From: Pedobacter insulae | GTDB lineage: Bacteria; Bacteroidota; Bacteroidia; Sphingobacteriales; Sphingobacteriaceae | Length of the DNA stretch: 64,000 nucleotides | Direction of reading: 5' to 3' | Assembly: GCF_900113525.1 (NCBI RefSeq) | Contig: NZ_FOPP01000005.1 | Coordinates: forward strand, 248,001-312,000 | Shown: piece after piece, positions 16,548 through 26,101 of the stretch | How positions within the stretch are numbered: the first letter of the stretch is position 1 | How the letters are laid out: every line of letters starts with the position of its first letter | Notes under the pieces: model-generated | The model's database searches: none | Seen by the model: the letters and a program-made list of their open reading frames with translations, nothing else | What the model was told of the DNA's origin: nothing | Program-made: the position numbers and the translations under genes

Positions 16548-17864
16548 TTATTGTTTGGTATCACTACTTCTCAACACCAAAGTGCCCAATATTCCTGCAA
16601 AAACGGAGGCTATGAGTATTCCGTATTTCGCTTGTTCTACAAAGGTCGGGTTTTTAAAGGCTAGGCCGCTGATAAAGAGAGACATTGTAAAGCCAATACC
16701 TCCCAGAAGCGCTACACCATAAATGTGTTTCCATGTTGCTTCTTGTGGTAAAGCACTTATACCTACCCGTACCATTAACCATGTGAAGAGAAGAATACCT
16801 AAAAATTTGCCAACGACTAATCCTAATGCAACACCTATCGAAACGGGGTTAATAATCGAAGCAAGAAAGTCGCTCCCAATAATAATCCCAGAATTGGATA
16901 AAGCAAATAGTGGCATAATTAAAAATGCGACCCATGGATGTAGTGCGTGCTCTATCTTTTGTAAAGGTGTTTCGGCGGCCAAGCTCAGATCCTTTACATG
17001 CTGAATGGTATGGTGCTGAGCTGAAGTGGTCAGCGTGCTGTTGCTTGGGATTTCTTGTTCGAACTCATGCGTGAGTTTTTTAAGGTTTGTGGCATATACA
17101 CGCTCATCGATTTTTGTAGCCGCAGGAATGGTAAAGGCCACCAGCACACCTGCAATAGTAGCGTGTACCCCAGAGAAAAGAAAACCAAGCCAAACGCAGA
17201 TTCCTACAATCAAATAAAAGGCGCTGTTTCGAATGCCCAATTTGTTTCCGATTAGTAAAACGATGAAGAATATTCCAGCGATCCACAGTGCGGCAAAATT
17301 CACGCTCACAGTATAGAAGAAAGCAATTACCAATACAGCCCCTAAATCGTCGGCCACAGCAAGCGCTGAAAGGAAAACCTTCATAGAGGAGGGTATATGT
17401 TTTCCTGCCATCGATAGTAATGCGAGGGCAAATGCAATATCGGTTGCCATAGGAATTCCCCATCCCCGCATCGAATCCGTCCCATAATTTATAATCACAT
17501 AAATAAGTGCCGGAATAACCATACCTCCTAAGGCTGCTCCCATTGGTAATGAGGCCTTGCGAAAAGTCGAAAGTTCACCATCCATAAATTCCCGCTTTAG
17601 CTCAAGACCAATTACAAAAAAGAAAATGGCCATTAGGCCGTCATTGATCCAGATATGAAGAGGCTGGCTCAGCATTGCTTCCCCAAATCCAACTGTCAGT
17701 TTTAACTCCCAGAGATGATGATAAGAGTTAGGTGAACTATTGGCCCATAAAATAGCGATAACGACACTTATTAATAGTACAATACCACTTGTATATTCTA
17801 AATGGATAAACCTGTTTACTGGTGCGATAATCTTTTCGATTGGTGATTTCTGGGTCACTGCCAT
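16548..17864 (-). CDS. nhaA: Na+/H+ antiporter NhaA
   Basis: A 438-residue integral inner-membrane protein with about twelve hydrophobic segments, of typical NhaA length. Signature stretches are visible: FFFVIGLELKREFMDGELS, PMGAALGGMVIPALIY, MATDIAFALALLSMAGKHIPSS, and ALAVADDLGAVLVIAFFY with the paired aspartates needed for ion exchange. A longer soluble loop at about 250-310 contains the stretch HEFEQEIPSNSTLTTSAQHH. It exports Na+ or Li+ in exchange for protons and helps in alkaline or salty conditions. Transcribed divergently from the DUF389 gene with a 57-base shared upstream region. Confidence 0.95.
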   Translation of the reverse strand: MAVTQKSPIEKIIAPVNRFIHLEYTSGIVLLISVVIAILWANSSPNSYHHLWELKLTVGFGEAMLSQPLHIWINDGLMAIFFFVIGLELKREFMDGELSTFRKASLPMGAALGGMVIPALIYVIINYGTDSMRGWGIPMATDIAFALALLSMAGKHIPSSMKVFLSALAVADDLGAVLVIAFFYTVSVNFAALWIAGIFFIVLLIGNKLGIRNSAFYLIVGICVWLGFLFSGVHATIAGVLVAFTIPAATKIDERVYATNLKKLTHEFEQEIPSNSTLTTSAQHHTIQHVKDLSLAAETPLQKIEHALHPWVAFLIMPLFALSNSGIIIGSDFLASIINPVSIGVALGLVVGKFLGILLFTWLMVRVGISALPQEATWKHIYGVALLGGIGFTMSLFISGLAFKNPTFVEQAKYGILIASVFAGILGTLVLRSSDTKQ

Positions 17865-17921
17865 AGCTCAATATATTTCGCGAGTTTTTGTCGGTAAGAT
17901 ACAAAATGCTACCTTAATGTT

Positions 17922-19235
17922 ATGAAAGAAATCTACCAGGCTATCAAAAATTTTATTACCTACCGGTTTAGCTTACACGGCGATAGTGCGGAGGAGGCAG
18001 AAATATTCAGTTCCATAAAAAAAAATGTGGAATTCAAAGGTGCAAATCTTTGGACCCTGATCTTTGCAATTTTCATTGCTTCTATTGGATTAAATGTTAA
18101 TTCAACTGCGGTAATCATTGGCGCAATGCTAGTTTCCCCACTAATGGGGCCAATTATGGGCCTTGGGCTTGGCATTGGAATTAATGATTTTGAACTGGTG
18201 AAAAAAGGGGCTAGAAATCTTACTATTGCTACGGTGATCAGCATTGCAACCTCCAGCCTTTATTTCTGGATTACACCATTGCACGACGCCTCCTCGGAAA
18301 TCCTTGCCCGTACTTCCCCATCAATATGGGATGTTTTTATTGCAGGACTGGGAGGCCTTGCGGGTATCATTGCGGTAACCAGGAAAGAAAAAAGCAATGT
18401 AATTCCAGGGGTTGCTATTGCCACTGCCCTCATGCCTCCGCTATGTACTGCTGGTTTTGGAATTGCCACAGGAAATCTTTACTTTTTCTTAGGGGCAATT
18501 TACCTCTATTTCATTAATAGCGTGTTCATTTGCCTGGGCACTTATTTGATTGTGCGCTATATGAAATTTCACAAGAAGCAATTTGAGGACAAAGCTTATG
18601 AGAAAAAGGTACGTCGTTATATTCTGATCATTACGTTGGTAACCGTAGCTCCTAGTATTTATCTCGCTTTCAGGATAGTTGACCGCAGTATTTTTGAAAG
18701 CAACGCCAAAAGCTTTATCCAAAATGAGCTAACCTTTCATGATACACAGGTGATTTCTAAAAATTTTAAATACAGCAGGAAAGGCAATGAAATAGATCTA
18801 TTGCTCCTGGGAAGGGAGTTAGATGCCGGGCGACTGGACTCTATAAAGAAAAAACTGCCTCTTTATAAACTTGAGGATACAAAATTGATCGTTAGGCAGG
18901 GACTGGATGCTAAAAATGAAATTGATATATCCCAGATCAAGGCAAGCATCTTAGAATCGGTTTATCAGGGAGATTCAATTAAGACTGCTAACACAACAAA
19001 AATGGATTTAGATCTTCCAGACCTGAAGCAGGAACTGAGGACGCTCTATCCGCAGCTTGTGAGTTATAGCATGGATAACATAATTGTAAAACGATTGGAT
19101 GCAGATATTCAAGATACCATTACCCTTGCGGTGGTTAATTTTAAGGAGCCTATGTCTGCAAGAGAAAGGGAGAGGCTAAGACTATGGTTGAAAAGCAGAA
19201 CTAAGGCCGACTCGTTAAAATTATTAACCGATTAA
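17922..19235 (+). CDS. DUF389 (TIGR00341-type) membrane protein
   Basis: A 437-residue membrane protein. The N-terminal two thirds form the DUF389 core: IFSSIKKNVEFKGANLWTLIFAIFIASIGLNVNSTAVIIGAMLVSPLMGPIMGLGLGIG is characteristic, followed by ATALMPPLCTAGFGIATG and further hydrophobic helices to about residue 245. The C-terminal third is soluble, with alternating charged helices and strands. The biochemical function of the family is not settled. It lies between NhaA and a ClC channel, which suggests a role in ion or envelope stress. It is divergent from nhaA and convergent with the ClC gene. Confidence 0.85.
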   Translation: MKEIYQAIKNFITYRFSLHGDSAEEAEIFSSIKKNVEFKGANLWTLIFAIFIASIGLNVNSTAVIIGAMLVSPLMGPIMGLGLGIGINDFELVKKGARNLTIATVISIATSSLYFWITPLHDASSEILARTSPSIWDVFIAGLGGLAGIIAVTRKEKSNVIPGVAIATALMPPLCTAGFGIATGNLYFFLGAIYLYFINSVFICLGTYLIVRYMKFHKKQFEDKAYEKKVRRYILIITLVTVAPSIYLAFRIVDRSIFESNAKSFIQNELTFHDTQVISKNFKYSRKGNEIDLLLLGRELDAGRLDSIKKKLPLYKLEDTKLIVRQGLDAKNEIDISQIKASILESVYQGDSIKTANTTKMDLDLPDLKQELRTLYPQLVSYSMDNIIVKRLDADIQDTITLAVVNFKEPMSARERERLRLWLKSRTKADSLKLLTD

Positions 19236-19256
19236 TATACAAGACAGACGAATTCT

Positions 19257-21098
19257 TTATGAGTATTCTTTAAGCATTTGCCTGTAGCTTGTGAGGATCG
19301 CAGATTTTGATAAAAATCCGATAAATTTGTTTTGGTGATCGACCACAGGAAGATGCCAAGTGCCGGTTTCATCAAATTTGCGAATGGTATCAGCCATGTC
19401 ATCATTAGGGTGCGCAAGGGCTGGCGGAGCTTTGATCAGTTTGGAAATTGGCAACGGTTGGTTTGGATCCTTAAAAAGGAAAGGACGAATATCATCAAGA
19501 CTCATTAACCCACAGAGCTTTCCTTCAAGGTCTACAATCGCAAATGCATTTTTCTTTCCTTTACTAATAATTTCCATCATTTGCTCGGAACTGGCACCAA
19601 GGGGGATTAGCTGAGAATCCATATCAATTAGATTGGCAATATTCATCCTATTGAGCAGATTTCTGTCATGTTCTGTAGTAAAGATTTTCCCATCTTCGGC
19701 CAGTTGTCTTAAGTCTGGTGAAATTGGAGAAAACCATTTTGCCATTAGATGAGAAATTACCGCAACAATCATTAGTGGTATAAATAGATCATACCCAGAG
19801 CTTGATTCTGCAATCAAAAAAATGGCGGTCAGTGGCGCATAGAGCACACCACTCATTACACCAGCCATACCCACAAGCACAAGATTTGTTGTAGGTACAT
19901 CGTTAATGCCGATTAAGGTACATACAGTAGCGAATAAATAGCCAAGTGTACCTCCTGCAAATAAAGAGGGTGCAAAATTACCTCCGTTACCTCCACTGAA
20001 GATCGTTGTAGAAGTAGCAAAAGCCTTTAAGAGACAGACGAACAACAGGAATATAATGACCAGCCATTCACTGAATTTAAAGTAGCGGAAAAAGCTCTGA
20101 CCTAGCACTTCATCAGTATTCCCATTGGTAAAGGATTTTACTGTTTCATAACCCTCACCAAAAAGAGGGGGAAATAGCACACAAAGCGCAGATAAAATCA
20201 GCCCACCGATAACTGCTTTTCGAATTTTTGAAAATTTAAGCCGATGAAACAGGCGTTCCACCCATTGTGACACGATCACAAAATACCTGGCGTAAAGGCC
20301 TGCAAAAAGACCAAGTACAATATAAAAAAAGGAATTATGGTAGTCAAATGCCTCTCTCGAGCGGAAAAGGAAGAGAATGTCTTCTTGCAGTGCGATCCGT
20401 GATACGAGACTTCCGCACACAGCGGCCACTACCAGGGGAATAAAATCCGTAAAAACTACTCCTGTTAAAAGGATTTCAAAGGCGAACATCATGCCCGCTA
20501 TGGGTGCGTTGAATGCAGACGCAATACCCGCAGTAGCACCTGCTGCAAGTAAGAGTGTCCGTTCTTTATAATCGAGTTTATAAGTTTGCGCAAAATTAGA
20601 GCCTATGGCTGAACCCGTAACGGCAATTGGACTTTCTAAGCCGGCCGAACCCCCAAGGCCCACCGTAATGGCGCTCTGTATAATCTGTGAGTACATTTTA
20701 ACATGTGAAACAATACTAGAGTTTTGGGCTATTTCATAGAGAATTGCCCCAATCCCTTTTCTGTCTTGTCCATTATACACATACATAACTACCAATGTTG
20801 TCAGCACAATGCCAAGGAACGGGAAAACCAAATAAAATAGAGATTGGTATTCCAGATGGACCCTATGACTGATGAAAAAGTGAATGTAGTGGACTAAGGT
20901 TTTCAAAAGTACACCCGCCAGTCCGGCAGTCGTGCCTACCAAAATGCCAGAAAGAATAAGGAACTGATTCCTGCTGAGCCTATTCTTTAGAAAATAGATG
21001 ACAATCTCATAGCTTCTAACCTTTTTGAGACTAGATTTCTGGAAATCCCTTTTAAACTTCAGGAAACTATGGTACTTCTTTTTCTGTTCAATTCTCAA
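19257..21098 (-). CDS. ClC-family chloride channel/transporter with CBS pair
   Basis: A 613-residue protein with a ClC membrane core at about 45-460 and two CBS domains at about 480-540 and 550-605. Filter motifs are present in variant form: LGGSAGLESPIAVTGSAIG (the gating glutamate is kept in GLESP, where GREGP is usual) and GNGGNFAPSLFAGGTLGYLF. The CBS domains (FAIVDLEGKLCGLMSLDDIRPF; WHLPVVDHQNKFIGFLSKSAI) probably bind adenine nucleotides and gate the channel. It moves Cl- across the inner membrane, as channel or Cl-/H+ exchanger. Its 3' end faces the DUF389 gene. Confidence 0.9.
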   Translation of the reverse strand: MRIEQKKKYHSFLKFKRDFQKSSLKKVRSYEIVIYFLKNRLSRNQFLILSGILVGTTAGLAGVLLKTLVHYIHFFISHRVHLEYQSLFYLVFPFLGIVLTTLVVMYVYNGQDRKGIGAILYEIAQNSSIVSHVKMYSQIIQSAITVGLGGSAGLESPIAVTGSAIGSNFAQTYKLDYKERTLLLAAGATAGIASAFNAPIAGMMFAFEILLTGVVFTDFIPLVVAAVCGSLVSRIALQEDILFLFRSREAFDYHNSFFYIVLGLFAGLYARYFVIVSQWVERLFHRLKFSKIRKAVIGGLILSALCVLFPPLFGEGYETVKSFTNGNTDEVLGQSFFRYFKFSEWLVIIFLLFVCLLKAFATSTTIFSGGNGGNFAPSLFAGGTLGYLFATVCTLIGINDVPTTNLVLVGMAGVMSGVLYAPLTAIFLIAESSSGYDLFIPLMIVAVISHLMAKWFSPISPDLRQLAEDGKIFTTEHDRNLLNRMNIANLIDMDSQLIPLGASSEQMMEIISKGKKNAFAIVDLEGKLCGLMSLDDIRPFLFKDPNQPLPISKLIKAPPALAHPNDDMADTIRKFDETGTWHLPVVDHQNKFIGFLSKSAILTSYRQMLKEYS

Positions 21099-21164
21099 TT
21101 GGATAATATTTTTTAGTCCATAGGGGAGCGTAAAAAGATAAAGGTAAGAATTATTGCCCAGGTT

Positions 21165-22688
21165 CTACACCTTGCGGTTTCTTTTCAAGGTATAGAAATC
21201 CGGCCTGCGATCTTTTAGGTTTCGTACACTGCCATAGGAGTGGAGTTCATCTAGCAGCTTAAGGTCGACATCTGCCAACAAGATCATTTCTGTGTTGGCA
21301 GTTGCCTCGCTTTTTATGCCATTGGATGGAAAAGCAAAATCGCTCGGGGTAAACACAGCCGATTGAGAATAATTAAGGTCAAAGTTTTCCACCTGTGGAA
21401 GATTTCCCACGCTGCCTGTAATTGCGACAAAGCACTCATTCTCTATGGCCCGTGCCTGTGCACATGTTCTTACCCGCATGTAGGCATTTTGCGTATCGGT
21501 AAGAAAAGGAACAAAAAGTATCTGCATACCTTCGTTTGCCAACAGCCTAGGCAGTTCAGGAAATTCAACGTCGTAACAGATAAGTATGCCAATTTTTCCC
21601 GCATCGGTATCGTAGGTTTGCAACATTTCTCCTCCTTCTAGCCCCCAATACTTTACTTCGTCTGGAGTGATGTGTATTTTTTCATAACTGTCAATTTTTC
21701 CGTTCCTGTGGCAAAGGTAACCAACATTCTTCAGGCTATTATTCTCATAAAGGGGCATACTGCCCGCAATAATGTTTACGTTGTAGCTTACCGCAAACTC
21801 AGAGAACTTTTCTTTTATTCTTTGAGTAAACTGTGCCATAGCTCTCATGGCATCCGCTTCTTTCATTTGATTGAACTCATGCATTAAGGGCGCATTAAAA
21901 TATTCCGGAAAAACTGCAAAATCTGCCTTATAGGCTGCTATCGCATCTACGAAATGCTCAACTTGCTGAAAGAGTTCGTCTATGGAGTTAAAGACCCGCA
22001 TCTTCCATTGAACTAAACCAATTCTGACCGTTTTTCTGATCTTTTCGCCAATTTTAGTCGGTGGCGTGTAATAAACATTATCCCATTGGAGTAAAGTTGC
22101 GTATTCTTCACTCTGTTTATCCTCGGGCAGATAGTTTTTGAGTACTTTCTTAACATGGAAATCATTACTTAATTGAAAACTCAATACCGGGTCGTAGATT
22201 TCCTTCAGTTTTACTTTTTGTATATACTCTTTAGGCCCGTATTCTTGCGAATGCTCATGATAATTAGGGATTCTTCCACCGAAGATAATTGCTTGCAAGT
22301 TAAGTTTTTCGCAGAGCTCCTTGCGGGCATCATATAGTCTGCGGCCAAGTCTTAGTCCCCTATAATCCGGATGTACGAAGACCTCAACACCGTAGAGTAC
22401 ATTTCCATCTTCGGTATGGGTAGAGAACGTATAGTTACCGGTAATTTGCTTATAAGTGTGGTTGTCGCTGAACTGGTCGTAATCTACGATAATTGAAAAA
22501 GCACTTCCTACTACAATTCCATCAGCAAAAATTACAAACTGACCAAGGGGAAACTTTTTAATTAGCAGGTCAATCGTTTCACGTTTCCACATGCTGCCGT
22601 CCCATGAACGGTAAGCTTTTTCCATTGTGCTGAGCAACTGATCAAAGTGGCTCTGTTCTAAATTTTTGATTTCTATCTTCTGGGTCAT
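21165..22688 (-). CDS. Bifunctional GNAT acetyltransferase / carbon-nitrogen hydrolase
   Basis: A 507-residue two-domain enzyme. The N-terminal GNAT domain at about 1-190 has VEVFVHPDYRGLRLGRRLYDARKELC, the acetyl-CoA loop. The C-terminal nitrilase-superfamily domain at about 220-500 has the Glu-Lys-Cys triad in FPEYFNAPL, YEKIHITPDE and GILICYDVEFPE. This fusion is a known conserved arrangement in bacteria; its substrate is uncertain. I chose ATG at 22688 because the frame extending upstream to 22793 would add a hydrophobic stretch unlike the GNAT start and would run into the promoter of the divergent gene. It follows the ClC gene on the same strand with a 66-base gap to it. Confidence 0.88.
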   Translation of the reverse strand: MTQKIEIKNLEQSHFDQLLSTMEKAYRSWDGSMWKRETIDLLIKKFPLGQFVIFADGIVVGSAFSIIVDYDQFSDNHTYKQITGNYTFSTHTEDGNVLYGVEVFVHPDYRGLRLGRRLYDARKELCEKLNLQAIIFGGRIPNYHEHSQEYGPKEYIQKVKLKEIYDPVLSFQLSNDFHVKKVLKNYLPEDKQSEEYATLLQWDNVYYTPPTKIGEKIRKTVRIGLVQWKMRVFNSIDELFQQVEHFVDAIAAYKADFAVFPEYFNAPLMHEFNQMKEADAMRAMAQFTQRIKEKFSEFAVSYNVNIIAGSMPLYENNSLKNVGYLCHRNGKIDSYEKIHITPDEVKYWGLEGGEMLQTYDTDAGKIGILICYDVEFPELPRLLANEGMQILFVPFLTDTQNAYMRVRTCAQARAIENECFVAITGSVGNLPQVENFDLNYSQSAVFTPSDFAFPSNGIKSEATANTEMILLADVDLKLLDELHSYGSVRNLKDRRPDFYTLKRNRKV

Positions 22689-22769
22689 ACCTGTTTCTTT
22701 TCGCTTTCTTAGCTGCAAAAACCTGACCAAGAACATTGGTTCTAACCTTATATTTAATAAAAATGCAGT

Positions 22770-22777
22770 TATATTTG
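22770..22777 (+). promoter_or_regulatory. Bacteroidota -7 box TATATTTG
   Basis: A perfect TAnnTTTG match 21 bases before the ATG at 22799, giving a short leader. No clear -33 TTG was found at the usual spacing. Confidence 0.45.
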
Positions 22778-22798
22778 CTAGCATAAATTGCAAATTTG

Positions 22799-24373
22799 AT
22801 GATGGGAAAGCTGCGTATTATCATTTCCTTAGTAGGAATCACTTGTATGATTGGTTGCGCAAATAGCGTTAGCCAACAGATTAATCATAACAGATATTTA
22901 CAAAATTCGAATGTTCATATTTTGAATGATTCGCTTAAACTTCACTTAACCACCCCCGCAGATATCAAATACCTGATTTCCAAGAAGTCTATCAAATCGG
23001 CGATGAAGAAAAACAAGGTTAAAACTGTTAATCCAGTATTAGTTTATGGCACAACAGCTTCACCGTCCTATCAAATTCTGGTAACTATTGGAGACAAATT
23101 AGAAAAGCGTGGTAAGAATAAATTGGTTTTGGATACTGTTATTGATAATCAAGTTTTACATTTTTTAGGAATTACCAGCGATGAAGAGGCGGCGAACTCT
23201 ATGGGAACGGATTTGCGAAATATTTACGCAGGGATAAAATCTGGTCACAACTATATGCAGGATACGAGTTCTGTTTTGTCGGTTTTAAATAGATCGATGT
23301 CTTCCAATGCCTTTTTGAAAGTACTTTTAGAGATGCAACAATTTCCTATCCCAAAAAATCAGGGAAATAGCTTAGAAGTTCAAATGCAGCTAACTTTTGC
23401 ATCGTTTTTGAAAAATAATCCTTTATACGATGATTTGGTTAAACAAATAGAGAGTAAGTTTAAGCCTAAAGATAGTGTGATAAGCGTTATTAAGCGGCAG
23501 GTAACTTTCGATCATGCTGCGATGGATACAATTGTAGCTAGAGCTCGGTTAACGAACGTAGTAATGATCAACGAAAATCATTTTTATCCGGCTCACCGAA
23601 CTTTGATACTAGATTTGTTGCCAAAGCTGCGGGCTGAGGGTTACGCGTATTTGGCTTTAGAAGCGTTGGGTACAAGTGCCGACACAGCATTAAATCAACC
23701 AAAAACGTATCCTGTTTTAAAAACTGGTTTCTATACGCGAGAGCAAACTTACGGCAATTTAATACGTGAAGCCAAGAAGTTAGGCTATCAATTCGTGGCT
23801 TACGAAAATGAGGATCCGAAAAAGGACAGAGAGGTTGGGCAGGCAGAGAACCTCTATCGTAAAACGATAGGGAGCGATAAGCACGCCAAAGTATTAATTG
23901 TTGCTGGAGTCGACCACATTTTAGAGCATCCTTTCGCAGGTGGGAAAAAGTGGATGGCTAGTTATTTCAAAGACCTGGCGCAGGTTGACCCATTAACCAT
24001 TAGTCAAACTCATTTCAATTTATATCGCAATAGTGGTATTGGCAAGTATCAGCTTATTTCTAAAAAAGATCTAAACGGAATAGCGGGAGTGGCTCCTGTT
24101 GATTATTTCCTTTTAAACAATAGCCGAGGTGAAGTTTCTTTATGGAAGGATAGGACAAATTATCATAATCGTTTGGACAATACAGTTCAGGTAAGCCTAT
24201 TCTACAAAAGTGAAATGAAGAATGAAAGCGATTATCGACAGAATGTTCCTTATTTCACCACCCTCATTCCAGCAGGCAAAACTTTGGAAATGCCTTTTAA
24301 TAAAGGCAATTTGACAGTGTTAGTTGCTTACGACAAGCTGGGAAACGTTTTAGAAAAAAGAACAGTCGAATAA
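22799..24373 (+). CDS. Lipoprotein, possible ChaN/TIKI-like domain
   Basis: A 524-residue predicted lipoprotein (signal ITCMIGCANS). The first third has no recognisable domain. From about residue 245 the pattern VVMINENHFYPAHRTLILDLLPKLRAEGYAYLALEAL, later YGNLIREAKKLGYQFVAYE and KVLIVAGVDHI, recalls the ChaN/erythromycin-esterase/TIKI superfamily, where such His/Glu residues line the active or haem site. That is a weak, by-eye resemblance. The last 100 residues are beta-rich. ATG at 22799 or 22802 are both possible; the TTG upstream is not needed. It is monocistronic, followed by a promoter and leader for the ABC-F gene. Confidence 0.65.
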   Translation: MMGKLRIIISLVGITCMIGCANSVSQQINHNRYLQNSNVHILNDSLKLHLTTPADIKYLISKKSIKSAMKKNKVKTVNPVLVYGTTASPSYQILVTIGDKLEKRGKNKLVLDTVIDNQVLHFLGITSDEEAANSMGTDLRNIYAGIKSGHNYMQDTSSVLSVLNRSMSSNAFLKVLLEMQQFPIPKNQGNSLEVQMQLTFASFLKNNPLYDDLVKQIESKFKPKDSVISVIKRQVTFDHAAMDTIVARARLTNVVMINENHFYPAHRTLILDLLPKLRAEGYAYLALEALGTSADTALNQPKTYPVLKTGFYTREQTYGNLIREAKKLGYQFVAYENEDPKKDREVGQAENLYRKTIGSDKHAKVLIVAGVDHILEHPFAGGKKWMASYFKDLAQVDPLTISQTHFNLYRNSGIGKYQLISKKDLNGIAGVAPVDYFLLNNSRGEVSLWKDRTNYHNRLDNTVQVSLFYKSEMKNESDYRQNVPYFTTLIPAGKTLEMPFNKGNLTVLVAYDKLGNVLEKRTVE

Positions 24374-24399
24374 ATATCTGATAATTTAGCGATTTTTCT

Positions 24400-24407
24400 T
24401 ATTTTTG
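24400..24407 (+). promoter_or_regulatory. Bacteroidota -7 box TATTTTTG for the ABC-F gene
   Basis: A perfect TAnnTTTG match, with CTG at 24378-24380 as a near -33 TTG at 19-base spacing. A start site just downstream would give a 5' leader of about 100 bases before the ABC-F start codon. Confidence 0.55.
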
Positions 24408-24430
24408 TCGCTCACCAAAAACGTAGGTTA

Positions 24431-24513
24431 ATGTAAGAGATAATTTCTTTAAAAAAATGGATAGAGCCGAAATGTCGGGCTCATTTTTATTCACAATTAT
24501 TAAAAGAAATTAT
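24431..24513 (+). promoter_or_regulatory. Candidate attenuator leader of the ABC-F gene
   Basis: The leader contains, in order, ATGTAA (a start codon followed at once by a stop, 24431-24436, preceded by TAGG); ATAATTTCTTT (24440-24450); a hairpin GAGCC/GGCTC (24464-24468, 24478-24482) followed by ATTTTTAT; and AAAGAAATTAT (24503-24513). The last element is an 11-base perfect complement of the second and includes the first two bases of the ABC-F ATG. Pairing would hide the ribosome-binding region; a ribosome held on the start-stop pair would block it. The hairpin with its U-run could alternatively act as a terminator. Confidence 0.45.
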
Positions 24514-26101
24514 GCTTATTCTACAGGGGGCGACCTATACGCATCCAAATAGGGACTTGTTGTTCGACAATTTAAATCTCACCATTCATAAACAAAATAA
24601 AGTGGCATTGGTTGGCCACAATGGAGTGGGGAAATCGACGCTATTAAAAATTTTATCAGGGAACCTACAACTTTCGGCAGGCGTGTTAAAAACCGATGCG
24701 ACGCCTTATTTTGTCCCTCAGCTTTTCGCTCAATATAATGAAGATACCATTGCAAAGGCCTTGGGCATTGAAGAAAAAATTAAAGCTTTATATGAAATTC
24801 TTAGTGGTAACGTAACCGATGCAAATCTATCTTTGCTTGATGATGATTGGACAATAGAGGAACGCTGCGCTACAGCTTTAAAACATTGGGACTTAAAGGT
24901 GTTGGATCTAAACCAAAAGATAAAAGGACTTAGTGGTGGGCAGAAAATGAGGGTGTTTTTAGCAGGAATGATGATCCATCAGCCTAAAATAGTTCTGTTA
25001 GATGAGCCCAGTAACCATTTGGACATAGCAGGCAGAACTTTACTATATGAATATATTAAAACTACCTCGAATACTTTAGTGGTAGTAAGCCACGATAGAA
25101 CTTTATTGAATTTACTTGATACGGTTTGTGAACTTAGTAAAAACGGCATTACCCGTTATGGTGGAAATTACGATTTTTACCTAACGCAGAAGCGCATAGA
25201 GCAGGAATCAGTAATGCTTGGATTAAAGAATGAAGAGAAAGCGCTTCGCAAGGCGAAAGATGTAGAAAAAGCATCATTAGAACGCCAGCAGAAGCTAGAT
25301 GCTCGAGGGAAGAAGAAACAAGAGCAGGCAGGTTTATCGAGGATTTCTATGAATACTCTTCGTAATAATGCCGAGAAGAGTACTTCAAAACTAAGGAGTG
25401 TACATGCAAAAAAAATAGTTGAAGTATCGGCAGGATTAAAACAGCTGCGCACTGAAATATCCGATATAGAGAAAATGAAAGTTGGTTTTGACCACTCTTT
25501 ATTTAATCGAGGAAAGGTATTGATAAAAGTAGAGGGATTGAATTTTACTTATGACAATACCATGTTATGGCCTGAACCATTAACTTTTAGTATAGGTGCA
25601 GGAGAGCGGGTTGCATTAAAGGGAGCAAATGGATCGGGGAAAACTACATTCCTAAAATTGCTATTGGGTCAGTTGCTTCCTCAACAGGGCACCGTAACAA
25701 ATGTGATAGTAAATGCCATTTACATTGATCAGGATTACGCGTTGATTAATAACGAGCTCACAATTTATGAGCAGGCTCAGTTAAATAATGCTGGCGGATT
25801 GCAGGAGCATGAAGTAAAGATTCTGTTGAACAGATTTCTATTTACTAAAGAATGCTGGGGCAAGCCCTGTTTAGCTCTTAGCGGCGGCGAGAAAATGCGT
25901 TTAATGCTTTGCTGTTTAACTATTGCGATGCAAAAACCAGAAATGATTATATTAGATGAGCCTACCAACAATTTAGACATTCAAAATTTGGAGATTTTAA
26001 AGTCGGCTATTCTGGCGTACGAAGGAGTACTTTTAGTGGTTTCCCATGATGAATATTTTTTAAGGCAAATTAATATTGAAAGAAGTATTACGCTTATCTA
26101 A
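24512..26101 (+). CDS. ABC-F family ATPase
   Basis: A 529-residue protein with two ABC ATPase domains and no membrane segment. Domain 1 has Walker [10 protein letters not shown] (35-43), [15 protein letters not shown] and [10 protein letters not shown]. Domain 2 has [25 protein letters not shown] and [11 protein letters not shown] long charged linker at about 225-320 joins them, as in ribosome-acting ABC-F factors. Members either protect the ribosome from antibiotics or assist translation; which applies here cannot be told from sequence alone. The leader upstream looks attenuator-like, which is commoner for resistance-type members. The 3' end overlaps the convergent metG gene by 8 bases. Confidence 0.9.
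   Translation: MLILQGATYTHPNRDLLFDNLNLTIHKQNKVALVGHNGVGKSTLLKILSGNLQLSAGVLKTDATPYFVPQLFAQYNEDTIAKALGIEEKIKALYEILSGNVTDANLSLLDDDWTIEERCATALKHWDLKVLDLNQKIKGLSGGQKMRVFLAGMMIHQPKIVLLDEPSNHLDIAGRTLLYEYIKTTSNTLVVVSHDRTLLNLLDTVCELSKNGITRYGGNYDFYLTQKRIEQESVMLGLKNEEKALRKAKDVEKASLERQQKLDARGKKKQEQAGLSRISMNTLRNNAEKSTSKLRSVHAKKIVEVSAGLKQLRTEISDIEKMKVGFDHSLFNRGKVLIKVEGLNFTYDNTMLWPEPLTFSIGAGERVALKGANGSGKTTFLKLLLGQLLPQQGTVTNVIVNAIYIDQDYALINNELTIYEQAQLNNAGGLQEHEVKILLNRFLFTKECWGKPCLALSGGEKMRLMLCCLTIAMQKPEMIILDEPTNNLDIQNLEILKSAILAYEGVLLVVSHDEYFLRQINIERSITLI

Noticed and set aside
22689..22793. Upstream extension of the GNAT-nitrilase gene
   Set aside because: It adds a hydrophobic stretch atypical for the family and overlaps the promoter of the divergent lipoprotein gene.
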